From: Clostridia bacterium
GTDB lineage: Bacteria; Bacillota; Clostridia; Christensenellales; Aristaeellaceae
DNA length: 64,000 nucleotides
NCBI GenBank assembly: GCA_017552535.1
Contig: JAFZPV010000048.1
Coordinates: 1 to 64,000, forward strand
Direction: 5' to 3'
Below the pieces are notes generated by a model, which had not been told where the DNA came from, did not search any database, and was given only the letters and a program-made list of their open reading frames with translations. Positions 36,223 to 45,325 of this stretch are shown here, one piece after another. The translations under genes were made by a program, and so were the position numbers. Within the stretch, counting starts at the first letter, position 1, and each line of letters begins with the position of its first letter.

Positions 36223-37080
36223 CTACAGTTCGATCCTCTGCGTTCCGTCCTTGGTCACGTAGTGCTTTTTGACGCCGAGAATGTCCATCCATTTGCGGGT
36301 CAAGGCCGTGCCGTACAGGCGGATGAGCTTCATTCGGCGAAGACGTTCGGTATCCGCCAGATAATGGGGCACCTCCGGCTCGTCGTAGAGCCAGTCTGCG
36401 CAGCACCACATGCAGGCTTCTGGCATGATCTCGGCATATACCTCCATGCCCACGCAGCCGTGCCCGTGATGCGCCATCTGGCAGATGTCCGCTTTTAAAA
36501 GGTGCCTGGACTCGCGGAAGAGGATGTCTCCCCCGTCCGGCCCCAGGTCTCCCAGGAACAGCACCGTCTTGTTGGGCGTCGTCACCTTGAACACCAGGGA
36601 GCTGTCGTTCATCAGGTTGGCGGTGAGCCCCTCGTGGTAGCTGTACAGAAAGTCGATATGCACCTCGTCCACGTCAAGCGTTTCTCCCTGATTCACGATA
36701 TGCGTCTTATCGCTGAACTTCGGCAGCGCGGCGTTGAAGCCGGGCAGCGAGTCGTTCAGTTCGCGCCGGAAGTAGTTCAGGTCCTCCACATCGGTCTTTG
36801 TGATCAGCTCGTCGTAGGGCGGGAAGTTGTAGTATATCGTATCCACATCGAAATCGGCGCCGCCGTCGCGGGCGAACTCGTCCACGAAGCCGCTGATGTG
36901 GTCCATGTGCGCGTGGGTCAGTATCCACGCGGAAATGTGCCGCCCGTCCACGTACTGTTTGAGCAGCGGCATATCTTCCGGGCGGCCTCCGTCGACGATG
37001 ATGCAGTTGTCTTTATCCGTGACGAGCACGAAGGACATCATGAATTTGCTGGTCTCGGTGAGCTGGTATAATACGGCCAT
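36223..37080 (-). CDS. MBL-fold metallohydrolase
   Basis: A 285-residue metallo-beta-lactamase-fold enzyme. The metal motif is HAHMDH (about residue 60), with later ligands in LFLGDLGPDGG and MAHHGHGCVG. This pattern resembles ComEC/Rec2-type or phosphodiesterase-like hydrolases with a soluble domain only. It lies between two GDPD and sialidase-like genes, but substrate links are not shown. GGAGGA precedes the start at 37080. Confidence 0.85.
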   Translation of the reverse strand: MAVLYQLTETSKFMMSFVLVTDKDNCIIVDGGRPEDMPLLKQYVDGRHISAWILTHAHMDHISGFVDEFARDGGADFDVDTIYYNFPPYDELITKTDVEDLNYFRRELNDSLPGFNAALPKFSDKTHIVNQGETLDVDEVHIDFLYSYHEGLTANLMNDSSLVFKVTTPNKTVLFLGDLGPDGGDILFRESRHLLKADICQMAHHGHGCVGMEVYAEIMPEACMWCCADWLYDEPEVPHYLADTERLRRMKLIRLYGTALTRKWMDILGVKKHYVTKDGTQRIEL

Positions 37081-37127
37081 CGTTTTTCCTCCGTTTTTCA
37101 AATCTGATCGGGCGGCAGGCCTGCGCT

Positions 37128-37958
37128 TCAGGCCCGATCCGGGTAGTTCAGGCGAATGTACGTTTTGAGCTGCAGCGGGAAGTCGGTCTGCAGAATATCG
37201 TATCCCCTGTCGATCAGCCAGCCCCAGCCATAGTTTTCGTCCTCCGATACGGCGATATCGTCCGTATGCCCGGCAGTGAGCTGCTGGTGATAGTCGTAGA
37301 TGATGGGGTTTACCCAGATGGCGCAGCCGTCCTTATGGAGCTTTTCGATGTACTCCGGACGGCAGAACTCGCTGTCCTCGCCTGAAAAGATCACTTCCGC
37401 GCCGGCGTAGCGTATGCTTCTGTCCTTTACCAGCATGTCGTGCAGGCCGTTATCGCCGAACACCACCGGCATGAAGGGCATGTCTGGCGCGTACTGCCTG
37501 ATGAGGGCCAGAAACTCCTGCTTCGGTGCGGCTTTGATGATCACCTGGTCGGCCATGCCCATCGCCCGAATCAGGTCGGATATGCCCGGTATGTCCGTCC
37601 AGAATTTGTCCACGTTCACCAGGCACCTGCCTTTCATGAGCGCGAGGGCGTCCCTGAGCAGGGGCACTTTTTCATCTGTCACCGCTCCGTCCATGTTGAG
37701 CAGGCGGAGCCTGCCCGCTTGATCGTCATGCATCTGGGATATGAGCTTGTCCGAACCGGTAAAGCGCTTTTCCATGCCCGGATGGAAGCAGTACAGCGTG
37801 CCGTCCAGCGACCTGGACACATCCAGTTCGATCACGTCCGCGCCCGTTCTGAGGGCAGCCTTGTAACCGGGAATGGAATTGCAGGGCACGTTCCCCGACG
37901 TCAGTCCCCTGTGTGCCGCAACGAGCACCCGCCCGTTCAGTGAAGACAAGTAATCCAT
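37128..37958 (-). CDS. Glycerophosphodiester phosphodiesterase family protein
   Basis: A 276-residue cytoplasmic GDPD-type TIM barrel. The first motif AAHRG is intact, followed by ELDVSRSLDGTLYCFHPG, where the usual HD reads HP. It probably cleaves glycerophosphodiesters or a related substrate. GAGG precedes the ATG at 37958. It may form an operon with the MBL gene downstream (48-base gap). Confidence 0.82.
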   Translation of the reverse strand: MDYLSSLNGRVLVAAHRGLTSGNVPCNSIPGYKAALRTGADVIELDVSRSLDGTLYCFHPGMEKRFTGSDKLISQMHDDQAGRLRLLNMDGAVTDEKVPLLRDALALMKGRCLVNVDKFWTDIPGISDLIRAMGMADQVIIKAAPKQEFLALIRQYAPDMPFMPVVFGDNGLHDMLVKDRSIRYAGAEVIFSGEDSEFCRPEYIEKLHKDGCAIWVNPIIYDYHQQLTAGHTDDIAVSEDENYGWGWLIDRGYDILQTDFPLQLKTYIRLNYPDRA

Positions 37959-38077
37959 AATATCATCCTCGCCGGAAACACTTCTCTTTGGATTTTTCCT
38001 GCTTGCAGTATACCACACATCCGCCCGTCCGCGCAATAGAGCAAAGGTCCGGTAATCGGGCTGAACCGGATGCAAAG

Positions 38078-38101
38078 TCCCGCCGGCAGCTGCCGGCGGG
38101 A
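38078..38101. repeat. Perfect 24-base palindrome
   Basis: The two halves TCCCGCCGGCAG and CTGCCGGCGGGA are perfect reverse complements with no spacer. It lies between the minus-strand gene starting at 37958 and the one ending at 38214. No T-run follows on either strand, so it is a poor terminator. Confidence 0.7.
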
Positions 38102-38213
38102 TGTGTTCCTGCGGTCATTCTTTTGTGGCAGGCAGCAAGAATCCCAAGCCTGCTCACGCTCTCATCTGTTGCCTGGTGTTGCCGCACTTTGCCCAGGTAT
38201 CAGCCCATGTGCC

Positions 38214-38750
38214 TTACGCGCCGAAATCCTTCGTTACGGTCATTTCGACCAGGCCGCCGCGTATGGCGATGCGGATGTCGTCGGAGATATTGCGCAGCAC
38301 CGAGCGCTCGTAGCCGTCCCATTCCTGCCCGTCCGATACCGCGCCGCTCACGTCGCTGCGGATGTCGGAAGGAAGTTCGTAGTATGTGCGCTCTACGTCA
38401 GACGCCATCGCGCTTTCGAACGCGTCACGAAGTTTTCCAAGAAAGCTCCTGGCCGCTTCGTTTTTGCGCGACGTGGACGAGGCGATCAGCTGGTAGCGCT
38501 TTTCCTTGTCCATCACCGTTTTCGTGGTGAGATGCAGTTCATATCTGCTTTCCTCACACTCCAGCCAGAAAGATGCCTGCATCTCTCCGGTAACGCTGCG
38601 GGCCAGGCTGAGCATCTCTTCCGCGATGAGCTGGAGCTGCGTCGAGTCCTGCGGTTTTGCGCCGCGATACTGGGCGACCTTCTTCGTTTCGTTCACCGCG
38701 TCCCGGAAGCCGTTGCCCTGATTGTCGATTCTGATCTTGTCGGATACCAT
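38214..38750 (-). CDS. Unknown protein, possibly anti-sigma/RsbW-like
   Basis: A 178-residue soluble protein. The segment TQLQLIAEEMLSLARSVTGE resembles the first helix of HATPase (RsbW-type) domains, and GGLVEMTVTKDFGA ends the protein. The glycine-rich ATP lid of that family is not evident, so this is a weak suggestion only. AAAGGAG lies just upstream of the ATG at 38750. Confidence 0.55.
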   Translation of the reverse strand: MVSDKIRIDNQGNGFRDAVNETKKVAQYRGAKPQDSTQLQLIAEEMLSLARSVTGEMQASFWLECEESRYELHLTTKTVMDKEKRYQLIASSTSRKNEAARSFLGKLRDAFESAMASDVERTYYELPSDIRSDVSGAVSDGQEWDGYERSVLRNISDDIRIAIRGGLVEMTVTKDFGA

Positions 38751-38921
38751 ACTGACTCCTTTCGCCGGCCCGTGACGGCAGGCTGCGATTCTCGGCAATT
38801 TGGGGCAATTATATCATATCATGCGGCGAAAAACCATATCTTTACATACAATTATTCAGGGAAATCTTCCGTTGGTTCTGCACGGGCCGTGAAGAGCCTT
38901 CGGTTCACATCGAATGGCCTG

Positions 38922-39701
38922 TCATCCGACGCGCTCCAGATATACTTCAGTCACATCTGTTCCACTGTCAAACTGAAGGGCTCCGTCCGGTTCTGTCACA
39001 CGAAATACGCTGCGCTCGGTCTCGTACGTCAGTATCAGCTGTCCGCCTTCAAAGCGTAAATCGCACAGCGTTTCGAGTTCGCCAAAAGGATCGTCCAGCA
39101 GTGCAAGCCTGCCGTCCTTTAACGAGTATGTGCACATTTCACAATCCGTATCCTGAATGAACAGGCCGTCATCCGTGAATGTGAAATACTGGATCATTCT
39201 GAGCTCCTCTTTGTGCTCATCCAGGAGGGATTCATAATACTCAGGATCGCTCAGATACGCTTCCAGTCCGGCCTCATCAAGCGTGGGCATGGCATACCAA
39301 ATGCCCGTAAGCCCTTCTGACCCGTTCACGCGCCTGCACGGATCATAGACCGTCACGCCGCCAAAATCCATGTTCAGGATGAGCCTGTCCTTCCGGAACT
39401 CATACCCCAAACTGTAGGTTTCTGTCTGGCCGTCCTCATGCGCATTGCTGAACGAAAGCGTATCGTCAGTTGCGGTATAGCGCATAGTATCTGTGACTTT
39501 GATCCTCACCGTGCCGCGGGATGTGAATTCATAGGCAGCGTCCATGCGGGGCCAAACGTTATCCGCGTCGCCATTTGAAGCTTCCCCGTTCACAATGATG
39601 CTGCAGGGTTTCCATAAGCCGGCCAGATCCTCCTCAGCAGATGCCGCGTCACAGGCGGTAAAAACCAAAAGCGCTGTCAGCAGCGCCATAATCCGTCTCA
39701 T
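38922..39701 (-). CDS. Secreted lipocalin-like protein of unknown function
   Basis: A 259-residue exported protein. The signal peptide ends near residue 22 (VFTACDAASA); lipoprotein processing at the Cys is possible but the lipobox is weak. The mature part has two similar beta-rich blocks starting AGLWKPCSIIVNGE and LTGIWYAMPTLDE, like repeats seen in lipocalin-like 'how much of X remains' domains of Bacillota. AAAGGAGGG precedes the start. Function unknown. Confidence 0.7.
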   Translation of the reverse strand: MRRIMALLTALLVFTACDAASAEEDLAGLWKPCSIIVNGEASNGDADNVWPRMDAAYEFTSRGTVRIKVTDTMRYTATDDTLSFSNAHEDGQTETYSLGYEFRKDRLILNMDFGGVTVYDPCRRVNGSEGLTGIWYAMPTLDEAGLEAYLSDPEYYESLLDEHKEELRMIQYFTFTDDGLFIQDTDCEMCTYSLKDGRLALLDDPFGELETLCDLRFEGGQLILTYETERSVFRVTEPDGALQFDSGTDVTEVYLERVG

Positions 39702-39757
39702 TATGTTTTCCCTCCTTTGGGATTTCCACCAGGGTCGCTCATTGCTTCTCAGCATAC

Positions 39758-39786
39758 ATTATATCACACGGCTGACTGTCTGTCTA
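39758..39786 (-). promoter_or_regulatory. Promoter of the gene at 38922-39701
   Basis: On the minus strand TAGACA (39781-39786) and TATAAT (39758-39763) are 17 bases apart. Confidence 0.7.
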
Positions 39787-39889
39787 TGGTCGGCTCCTGT
39801 TCTTTACGGTTTAGTCAGCATAAGAAGTGAGCAGCTTTTTGCATTCTTTTACGGTTCGATCATTCGCCCGGTTTCTTTGCGCTTCGTTC

Positions 39890-39918
39890 TTTACAAGCCA
39901 AAATTTGTATGATATAAT
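39890..39918 (+). promoter_or_regulatory. Promoter of the cobalamin-riboswitch transcript
   Basis: TTTACA (39890-39895) and TATAAT (39913-39918), spacer 17. Confidence 0.82.
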
Positions 39919-39939
39919 CTTCGAAGACAATTGAACAGC

Positions 39940-40112
39940 AGGGTATTCGCAGGTGCCGGCGCATCCCCGCGGATGGGCGCCGGTGAAAAGGGAACGGAGT
40001 GAGATCCTCCGGCAGGACCGCTGCTGTGAAGCGGAGACGCGAGCCGTATCCATTGGCTCAGGCCGAGAAGGGGCTCGCGGCGATGAAGCCAAGCCAGAAG
40101 ACCTGCCTGCGG
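39940..40112 (+). ncRNA. Cobalamin riboswitch
   Basis: The region has the conserved order of the B12 element: GCAGGT (about 39950), GCCGGTGAAAAGGGAAC, GGTGAGATCC-like GTGAGATCCTCCGGCAGGAC, CTGTGAAGCGGAGACG, and the 3' box AAGCCAAGCCAGAAGACCTG. GCAGGT pairs with ACCTGC at 40101-40106 to close the structure. Adenosyl- or methylcobalamin binding should end transcription at the terminator downstream. Confidence 0.95.
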
Positions 40113-40252
40113 AAAGACGTATCGGCTTCTTCGGACTAAAGAAGGATATGCCTCTGAAAGCAGCATGAGCGCGGTCAGCGCCGCATGCCTGTATGTGTGT
40201 GATGCGGCTGCCGTAATGAGCAGGGCCGCGTCGTGCGCAGGAGGTATTTGTG

Positions 40253-40293
40253 CAGGGCATATCCGAAACGAGGTTCCGGTCTGCCCTGTTTTT
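40253..40293 (+). terminator. Terminator of the cobalamin riboswitch
   Basis: CAGGGCA (40253-40259) pairs with TGCCCTG (40282-40288), then TTTTT. It lies between the aptamer and the coding region. An alternative GCCGCAT/ATGCGGC hairpin (about 40181-40208) may be the anti-terminator or spacer structure. Confidence 0.8.
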
Positions 40294-40409
40294 GAAAGCA
40301 TTCCAAAGCACCGGCGGTTTATGCAAAGCGCAAAAACGCGTCTGATGCCCGCACGAAAACGGTCACACCGAGGTACATCGCCAGGAGCAGTTGAAAGGAG
40401 TCAGCCCCC

Positions 40410-41438
40410 ATGACGAACAAGGAACGCATCCTGAAAACCCTCGCCTTTGAGCCCACGGACAGAACACCCTTCGCGGTACTGAACGGCCAGATGTGGATCT
40501 GCGCCCGCAACGGACATACCGCCGCCAGCATGCTGGACCTGCCGGACGCCGGCGCGCAGATGCTGGTGGACGCCTACAACGAGATCGGCACCGACATCAT
40601 GACCTCCGGCTGCGCAGCTGCCTGGCCCATGATGGAAGTGATGGGCGGCAAGGTCGAGATGGACCATCTGGCCGCCGAGATCATCGAGCGCCCGCTCAAG
40701 GAGCTTTCGGATATCGATAAATACGACGTACAGCGCGTGATCGCCGGTATGCGCAAGGACCACTACTATCAGCGCACGCTGGTGCAGCTGAAGAAGATGC
40801 GCGAGCTGGTGGGCGACGAAACGATGATCGGCGGCGGTTTCTTTGGCCCCTTCACCATGGCGGCCCAGATGCTCGGCGTGGAAGACTTTATGGTGGAGCT
40901 GATGGACAGCGAGCCGGAAGACATCGAAAAAGTCGTCGATTTCGCCGGTGAGATCGTGACCGCTTACCTGGAGGACCTGATCGACGGCGGCCTGAATCTG
41001 ATCACGATCCCCGAGCCCGTCGCTTCCGGCGACCTGATCCGCCCGGCTGTGTTCGAGCAGTTCGTGCTGCCGGCGGACGTAAAGGTTAAAGAGCGCCTGG
41101 AAGCCAGGTGCCCCAGCTGCCTGATCCACATCTGCGGCAAGACCGACAAGCTCGTATCCACCGTGGCGGAAGCGCGCATGGGCGTGTTCTCCGTGGACTC
41201 CATCGACATGGTGAAGGCGCAGCAGGACTCTCAGAAGCGCTGTGCCCTGTTCGGAAACCTGAGCCCCGCGCAGATCCTGGCGGCCCGGAGCGCCGAGGAG
41301 GTGTACCTCATCAGCAAAGAGCTGTGCCAGCAGATGAAGCCCTTCGGCGGTTTCATCCTCGCTCCCGGCTGCGACCTCGCCCCGAACATCCCGCTGGAAA
41401 ACCTGCAGGCCATGGCTAAAGCGGCGCGTCAGATCTGA
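40410..41438 (+). CDS. MtaA-like corrinoid methyltransferase (uroporphyrinogen-decarboxylase family)
   Basis: A 342-residue TIM-barrel protein of the UroD/MtaA/CmuA family. Members of this branch transfer a methyl group from a methylated corrinoid protein to a thiol or tetrahydrofolate. The Zn/thiol site is visible as LIHICGKTD (His-x-Cys) with a second cysteine in LAPGCDLAPN. True haem-pathway UroD lacks this site. Control by a cobalamin riboswitch supports corrinoid chemistry. Partner corrinoid protein and substrate methyltransferase are not in the window. AAAGGAG precedes the ATG. Confidence 0.88.
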   Translation: MTNKERILKTLAFEPTDRTPFAVLNGQMWICARNGHTAASMLDLPDAGAQMLVDAYNEIGTDIMTSGCAAAWPMMEVMGGKVEMDHLAAEIIERPLKELSDIDKYDVQRVIAGMRKDHYYQRTLVQLKKMRELVGDETMIGGGFFGPFTMAAQMLGVEDFMVELMDSEPEDIEKVVDFAGEIVTAYLEDLIDGGLNLITIPEPVASGDLIRPAVFEQFVLPADVKVKERLEARCPSCLIHICGKTDKLVSTVAEARMGVFSVDSIDMVKAQQDSQKRCALFGNLSPAQILAARSAEEVYLISKELCQQMKPFGGFILAPGCDLAPNIPLENLQAMAKAARQI

Positions 41439-41472
41439 GCGCCTCCGCAACAGGCCCCGTACATACTGTATG

Positions 41473-41512
41473 CGCCCGGTCCGGCAGATAAAACCGGACC
41501 GGGCGTTTTTTT
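41473..41512 (+). terminator. Strong intrinsic terminator
   Basis: CGCCCGGTCCGG (41473-41484) pairs perfectly with CCGGACCGGGCG (41494-41505), followed by seven T's. It ends the methyltransferase transcript. Confidence 0.95.
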
Positions 41513-41534
41513 CGTTTTTACAGACGGTTTCATG

Positions 41535-41563
41535 TTGCACACAAAGCGCAATTGTGCTACACT
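41535..41563 (+). promoter_or_regulatory. Promoter of the TPR-propeller gene
   Basis: TTGCAC (41535-41540) and TACACT (41558-41563), spacer 17. Confidence 0.65.
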
Positions 41564-41622
41564 TCTCCCGGGCCGGACCTGCTGAAGAATGCAACATATG
41601 GGACAGGCGGAAAGAGGCGCAT

Positions 41623-43620
41623 ATGAAACGGAAAGAGATGCACATCCTGGCGTGGCTGCTGGCGCTGGCGCTTTTTCTCGGCGCGGCTGCAGGAGAAAAC
41701 GCAGACCTGCTCGGGCGGGCGAAAGAATACTTTGAAGCCGGAGACACGCAGCGGGCGATGGCCTGCCTGGACCTGGTGGGGCGCGCTTTTCCCGAAGACC
41801 CGCGGACAGACCTGCTGGCCTGCGAGATCTGCCTGTTTTTGCAGGACGGGGAAGGCGCCCGGAAGTACGCGGACAGCGCTCTTGAAAAGGTCCCGCTTTC
41901 GCCCGACGGGTGGCTTCTGCGGGTGCAAATCGACATACTTCTGGAGGACCTTAACGCTCTTGAAAAGGATCTGCTGTACGCGGAGATCCTGGGCGCCGGC
42001 CTGTCCGGCAAGGTCAAGGCGGATGTCGGTCTGATATACCATAAAGCGCAGCAGAACGAAAAAGCCGCGGAATGGTTCGCCCAGGCCGGCACGGACGCGC
42101 TGGACGAAGCGCACGCCGCGGCATACGCGCAGGCGCTGAACGCGCTTGGGCGGCGCGAAGAAGCCGACGCCCTGGGCCTCAATAAAGCGACATGGCGGGA
42201 CTACGCGCTGGCGGCCGCCTTTGACGAGGACAGGCTGACGGCCGAAAGAGCCTCATTCGACCCGTCTGCCTTCCGGATCGCCTCCGCGGACGAGATCGAA
42301 CTGCCGGACTACCTGTACGAGACCGGCGAAGCGGATGAACTGGATGAGCTGCTTCAGGACATGGACAGTGAACTCAAAGAGGGCAATCTCGCGCTTTTCA
42401 GCATTTCCCCCTCCGGCGACACGGCGATCGTGCTGCTGGGTGACGGCGTATATGCGATGCACAAAAACGTGATCCGCCCCATCTTTCCCCACATGGAGCG
42501 CGGCCTGGGCTTTGACGAGCTTAAGCAGCCCTTCATCGGCATGGAGAGGCTAAAAAAAACCATCTCCTTCGCAGACGCCGCGGTCTGGTCTCACGACGGA
42601 AGGTACGCCGTGCTCACGTACTACGACCTTTGGGCGGAACGCGGCTATTCGGCGGAACTCGTACTGCTGGATATCTGGCGCGGGGACGAGATCTTTCTGG
42701 AGTCCTTTGCCCGGTCCGCGTACAAGGAAGACGGCGGCGCGGTTGGGAACGCCTGCTTTTCGCAGGACGACAGCGAGCTGTACTATACCCTCTTTGCCCG
42801 CCGGCCCGACAGTGAGAAGCCCATCTGGCTGTGCCGGTACGATATGGAAACGCAGCAGATCTCCCGCCTGCAGGGCTCCATGTATAACGAAGAGATGTCC
42901 GACACCTATTACCCAGGCCTGTACATGCTTTCGGACAGTTCCTTCATAGCCCTGAGCCAGCCTGCAGATTCAAGCCTGCCCAGGGGCGTGGTGCGCATCA
43001 TGTCTGACGGCCAGAGGCAAATGTACCTGACGCCGGACGAACAGCTGCGCTTTTACTCCCGGCTGCTTTTGTTCAGCGAAAACAGCCGTAACGCCCTGAG
43101 CCTGATCAATCTGCCGGACGGGATCAGCGGCAAGAGTTCCTTCACATCGGGTCTTGCCGCATTCGCCGCCTTCCAGCCCGAAACGGATGCGCCTGAGGAC
43201 GGGCTTGCGCTCCAAATGGTGCACAGCCGGATGGAAAACGGAAAGCTGAAGCTGTACCTGAATCCCATGGATATCAATGCTCTGCGTGAGATGACGGCTG
43301 TGGAAATATACAAATGGAGCGAGACGGCAGTGCGCATCGTATCCATGTGCCTGTCTCCGGACGGGCATTATGCCTTAGCCGTCGCCCACAGCAGGCAGAT
43401 CGAACAGCCGCTGCTGGAGGCAGGGCTTTTAGACTCGCTTTCAAACAGCCTGAGACTGTTTCTGATCGACCTTAAGACCGGCGATGTGCGCCTGGTGGCA
43501 GAGGACCCGGAACAGCCGCTCGGACTGACGTTTGCCAGCAATTCACTGGTTCTGGAATGGAACACGGATACCGTACTGCTCAGGCAGAGAAACGGCGTCA
43601 AAGCCTTCCGTATCCGGTAA
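41623..43620 (+). CDS. Secreted TPR and propeller-like protein
   Basis: A 665-residue exported protein. A signal peptide (residues 1-25, ending GAAAG-EN) precedes about 130 residues of TPR-like helices (AKEYFEAGDTQRAMACLDLV and similar). The last 400 residues are a propeller-like domain with blades such as VWSHDGRYAVLTYY and CLSPDGHYALAVAHS. This part is homologous to the protein at 16416-17900, which lacks the TPR part. The start at 41623 is the only one that gives a signal peptide. Confidence 0.75.
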   Translation: MKRKEMHILAWLLALALFLGAAAGENADLLGRAKEYFEAGDTQRAMACLDLVGRAFPEDPRTDLLACEICLFLQDGEGARKYADSALEKVPLSPDGWLLRVQIDILLEDLNALEKDLLYAEILGAGLSGKVKADVGLIYHKAQQNEKAAEWFAQAGTDALDEAHAAAYAQALNALGRREEADALGLNKATWRDYALAAAFDEDRLTAERASFDPSAFRIASADEIELPDYLYETGEADELDELLQDMDSELKEGNLALFSISPSGDTAIVLLGDGVYAMHKNVIRPIFPHMERGLGFDELKQPFIGMERLKKTISFADAAVWSHDGRYAVLTYYDLWAERGYSAELVLLDIWRGDEIFLESFARSAYKEDGGAVGNACFSQDDSELYYTLFARRPDSEKPIWLCRYDMETQQISRLQGSMYNEEMSDTYYPGLYMLSDSSFIALSQPADSSLPRGVVRIMSDGQRQMYLTPDEQLRFYSRLLLFSENSRNALSLINLPDGISGKSSFTSGLAAFAAFQPETDAPEDGLALQMVHSRMENGKLKLYLNPMDINALREMTAVEIYKWSETAVRIVSMCLSPDGHYALAVAHSRQIEQPLLEAGLLDSLSNSLRLFLIDLKTGDVRLVAEDPEQPLGLTFASNSLVLEWNTDTVLLRQRNGVKAFRIR

Positions 43621-43651
43621 TCATGCCGAAAAAGCACCCGCGGAGGACATC

Positions 43652-45190
43652 ATGGCACAAGCGAATTTTCTGCCCAATGACGAGATCACCTACATCCCCA
43701 ACGCCCACGCCGCGAAAAATCCGTTTCTAACGCGCGAGGCGGAGACAGGCGCGCTGCCCGGCTTTGAGGAGAGCCGGCACCTGCTGCCAAGACCCTTCTG
43801 GCAGGGCCACGGTGACGCGGTCGCCTGCCACGAAAAGGTATGGCAGATCGCCTTTTCCAACCTGCGCATGCCGGTAAAGGAAAGCGGCTTCGTGTCCGCT
43901 TTTATCGATACGGCCTTCAACGGGATGCTGTTCATGTGGGACTCCGCGTTCATCCTCATGTTCGGCAGGTACGGCAGCCGCGCCTTCAACTTTCAGAAGA
44001 CGCTGGACAACATGTACGCGCGCCAGCACAAGGACGGGTATATCTGCCGCCAGCTCCGGGAGGATATTGCCGGCGAACGCTTTACCCGCTTCGACCCCTG
44101 CTCTACCGGGCCGGAGGTCATGGCCTGGTGCGAATGGGAATACTACAAAACCACCGCCGACAGACAGCGCCTGCGGGACGTGTACTATCCCCTCCTGGCC
44201 TATCACGAATGGATGGCGGAACACCGCACCTGGCGGGACGGCTCCTACTGGTCGTCCGGCTGGGGCTGCGGCATGGACAACCAGCCCCGCATGCAGCCGG
44301 GCCGGAACGTATCCCACTCCAACGGCCACATGGTATGGGTGGACGCCACGCTGCAGGCCGTTCTGGACGCCCGCTGCCTGGTAAATATGGCCCGGGAGCT
44401 TGAACATGACGAAGACGCTCCCGCGCTGGAGGAAGAGATCAGCCTGCTGACGAAGCTCGCGAACGACCGTCTCTGGTCAGAGGAAGACGCCTTCTATTTT
44501 GACGAATGGCGCAACGGGCAGAAAAGCGGCGTCAAGTCCGTGGCGGCCTACTGGGCGCTGCTGGCGGGCGTCGTTCCCAAAGAGCGGATGGAGCGGTTCG
44601 TTTCGCATCTGGAAAACGAGCGGGAATTCAAGCGGCCCAACCGCGTGCCCACGCTGTCGGCGGACAGTCCCGATTACGATCCCCGCGGCGGCTACTGGCG
44701 CGGCGCCGTATGGGCGCCCACCAACTATATGATCCTGCGCGGCCTTGAGCAAAACGGTTACGGCGCCCTGGCGCACGAGATCGCCCTGGCCTGCGTGGAT
44801 CACGCCACCCGGGTATTCGGTGATACCGGCACCGTCTGGGAGAATTACGCGCCGGAATTCCCAGCGCCCGGCGAAGTGGGCGGACATCTGGCCGCCCGGG
44901 ACTTTGTGGGCTGGAGCGGCCTGTTCCTTACGTCCATCCTGTACGAATACGTCATGGGCATCAAAAGCGACCCCGTGCACGGCAGACTTCGCTGGGACGT
45001 GCGCCTGACCGAAGCCCACGGGATCGACAATTACCCCTTCGGGAATGCGCCCGTCGATCTGCGCTGCGAAGGACGCGCCTCCGCAAAAGACGAGCCCAAC
45101 GTCACGATACACTCCCTCTGCCCCATCGAAGCGGAGATCGTGTGGGACGGCGGCAGGAAGATCGTTTCAGTCCAACAGGCTGCGCCATGA
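43652..45190 (+). CDS. GH63/trehalase-like (alpha/alpha)6 glycosidase
   Basis: A 512-residue cytoplasmic protein of the six-hairpin glycosidase clan. Typical features are FMWDSAFILMFGRYG, WSSGWGCGMDNQPRM and GGYWRGAVWAPTNYMILRGL, as in GH63 processing glucosidases and trehalase-like proteins. It cleaves an alpha-linked sugar; specificity cannot be stated. GGAGG precedes the ATG at 43652. Its stop codon is part of a palindromic repeat (45187 on). Confidence 0.85.
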   Translation: MAQANFLPNDEITYIPNAHAAKNPFLTREAETGALPGFEESRHLLPRPFWQGHGDAVACHEKVWQIAFSNLRMPVKESGFVSAFIDTAFNGMLFMWDSAFILMFGRYGSRAFNFQKTLDNMYARQHKDGYICRQLREDIAGERFTRFDPCSTGPEVMAWCEWEYYKTTADRQRLRDVYYPLLAYHEWMAEHRTWRDGSYWSSGWGCGMDNQPRMQPGRNVSHSNGHMVWVDATLQAVLDARCLVNMARELEHDEDAPALEEEISLLTKLANDRLWSEEDAFYFDEWRNGQKSGVKSVAAYWALLAGVVPKERMERFVSHLENEREFKRPNRVPTLSADSPDYDPRGGYWRGAVWAPTNYMILRGLEQNGYGALAHEIALACVDHATRVFGDTGTVWENYAPEFPAPGEVGGHLAARDFVGWSGLFLTSILYEYVMGIKSDPVHGRLRWDVRLTEAHGIDNYPFGNAPVDLRCEGRASAKDEPNVTIHSLCPIEAEIVWDGGRKIVSVQQAAP

Positions 45191-45300
45191 ATTGTCTGCG
45201 GCATGAATTGTGCCAAGGCACATGAATTGCGCTTAAGCGCATTTGGCGCGAAGCAATTCACAGCGGAGCCAAATCATGCGCGCAGCGCAAATCATCTGTT
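45187..45300. repeat. Palindromic, MITE-like repeat
   Basis: ATGAATTG occurs three times (45187, 45203, 45222), followed by an inverted CAATTCA (45254-45260). Between them are nested palindromes (TGTGCCAAGGCACA, GCGCTTAAGCGC) and ATTTGGC (45241) opposite GCCAAAT (45268). It can fold into several hairpins. The first copy contains the stop codon of the upstream glycosidase. No transposase is present. Confidence 0.65.
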
Positions 45301-45325
45301 CTAAAAGAACACGGAGAATGGATAT

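Noticed and set aside
45187..45260. CRISPR-like array from repeated ATGAATTG
   Set aside because: Spacing is 16-19 bases, the units are palindromic and only three, and no cas genes are near.
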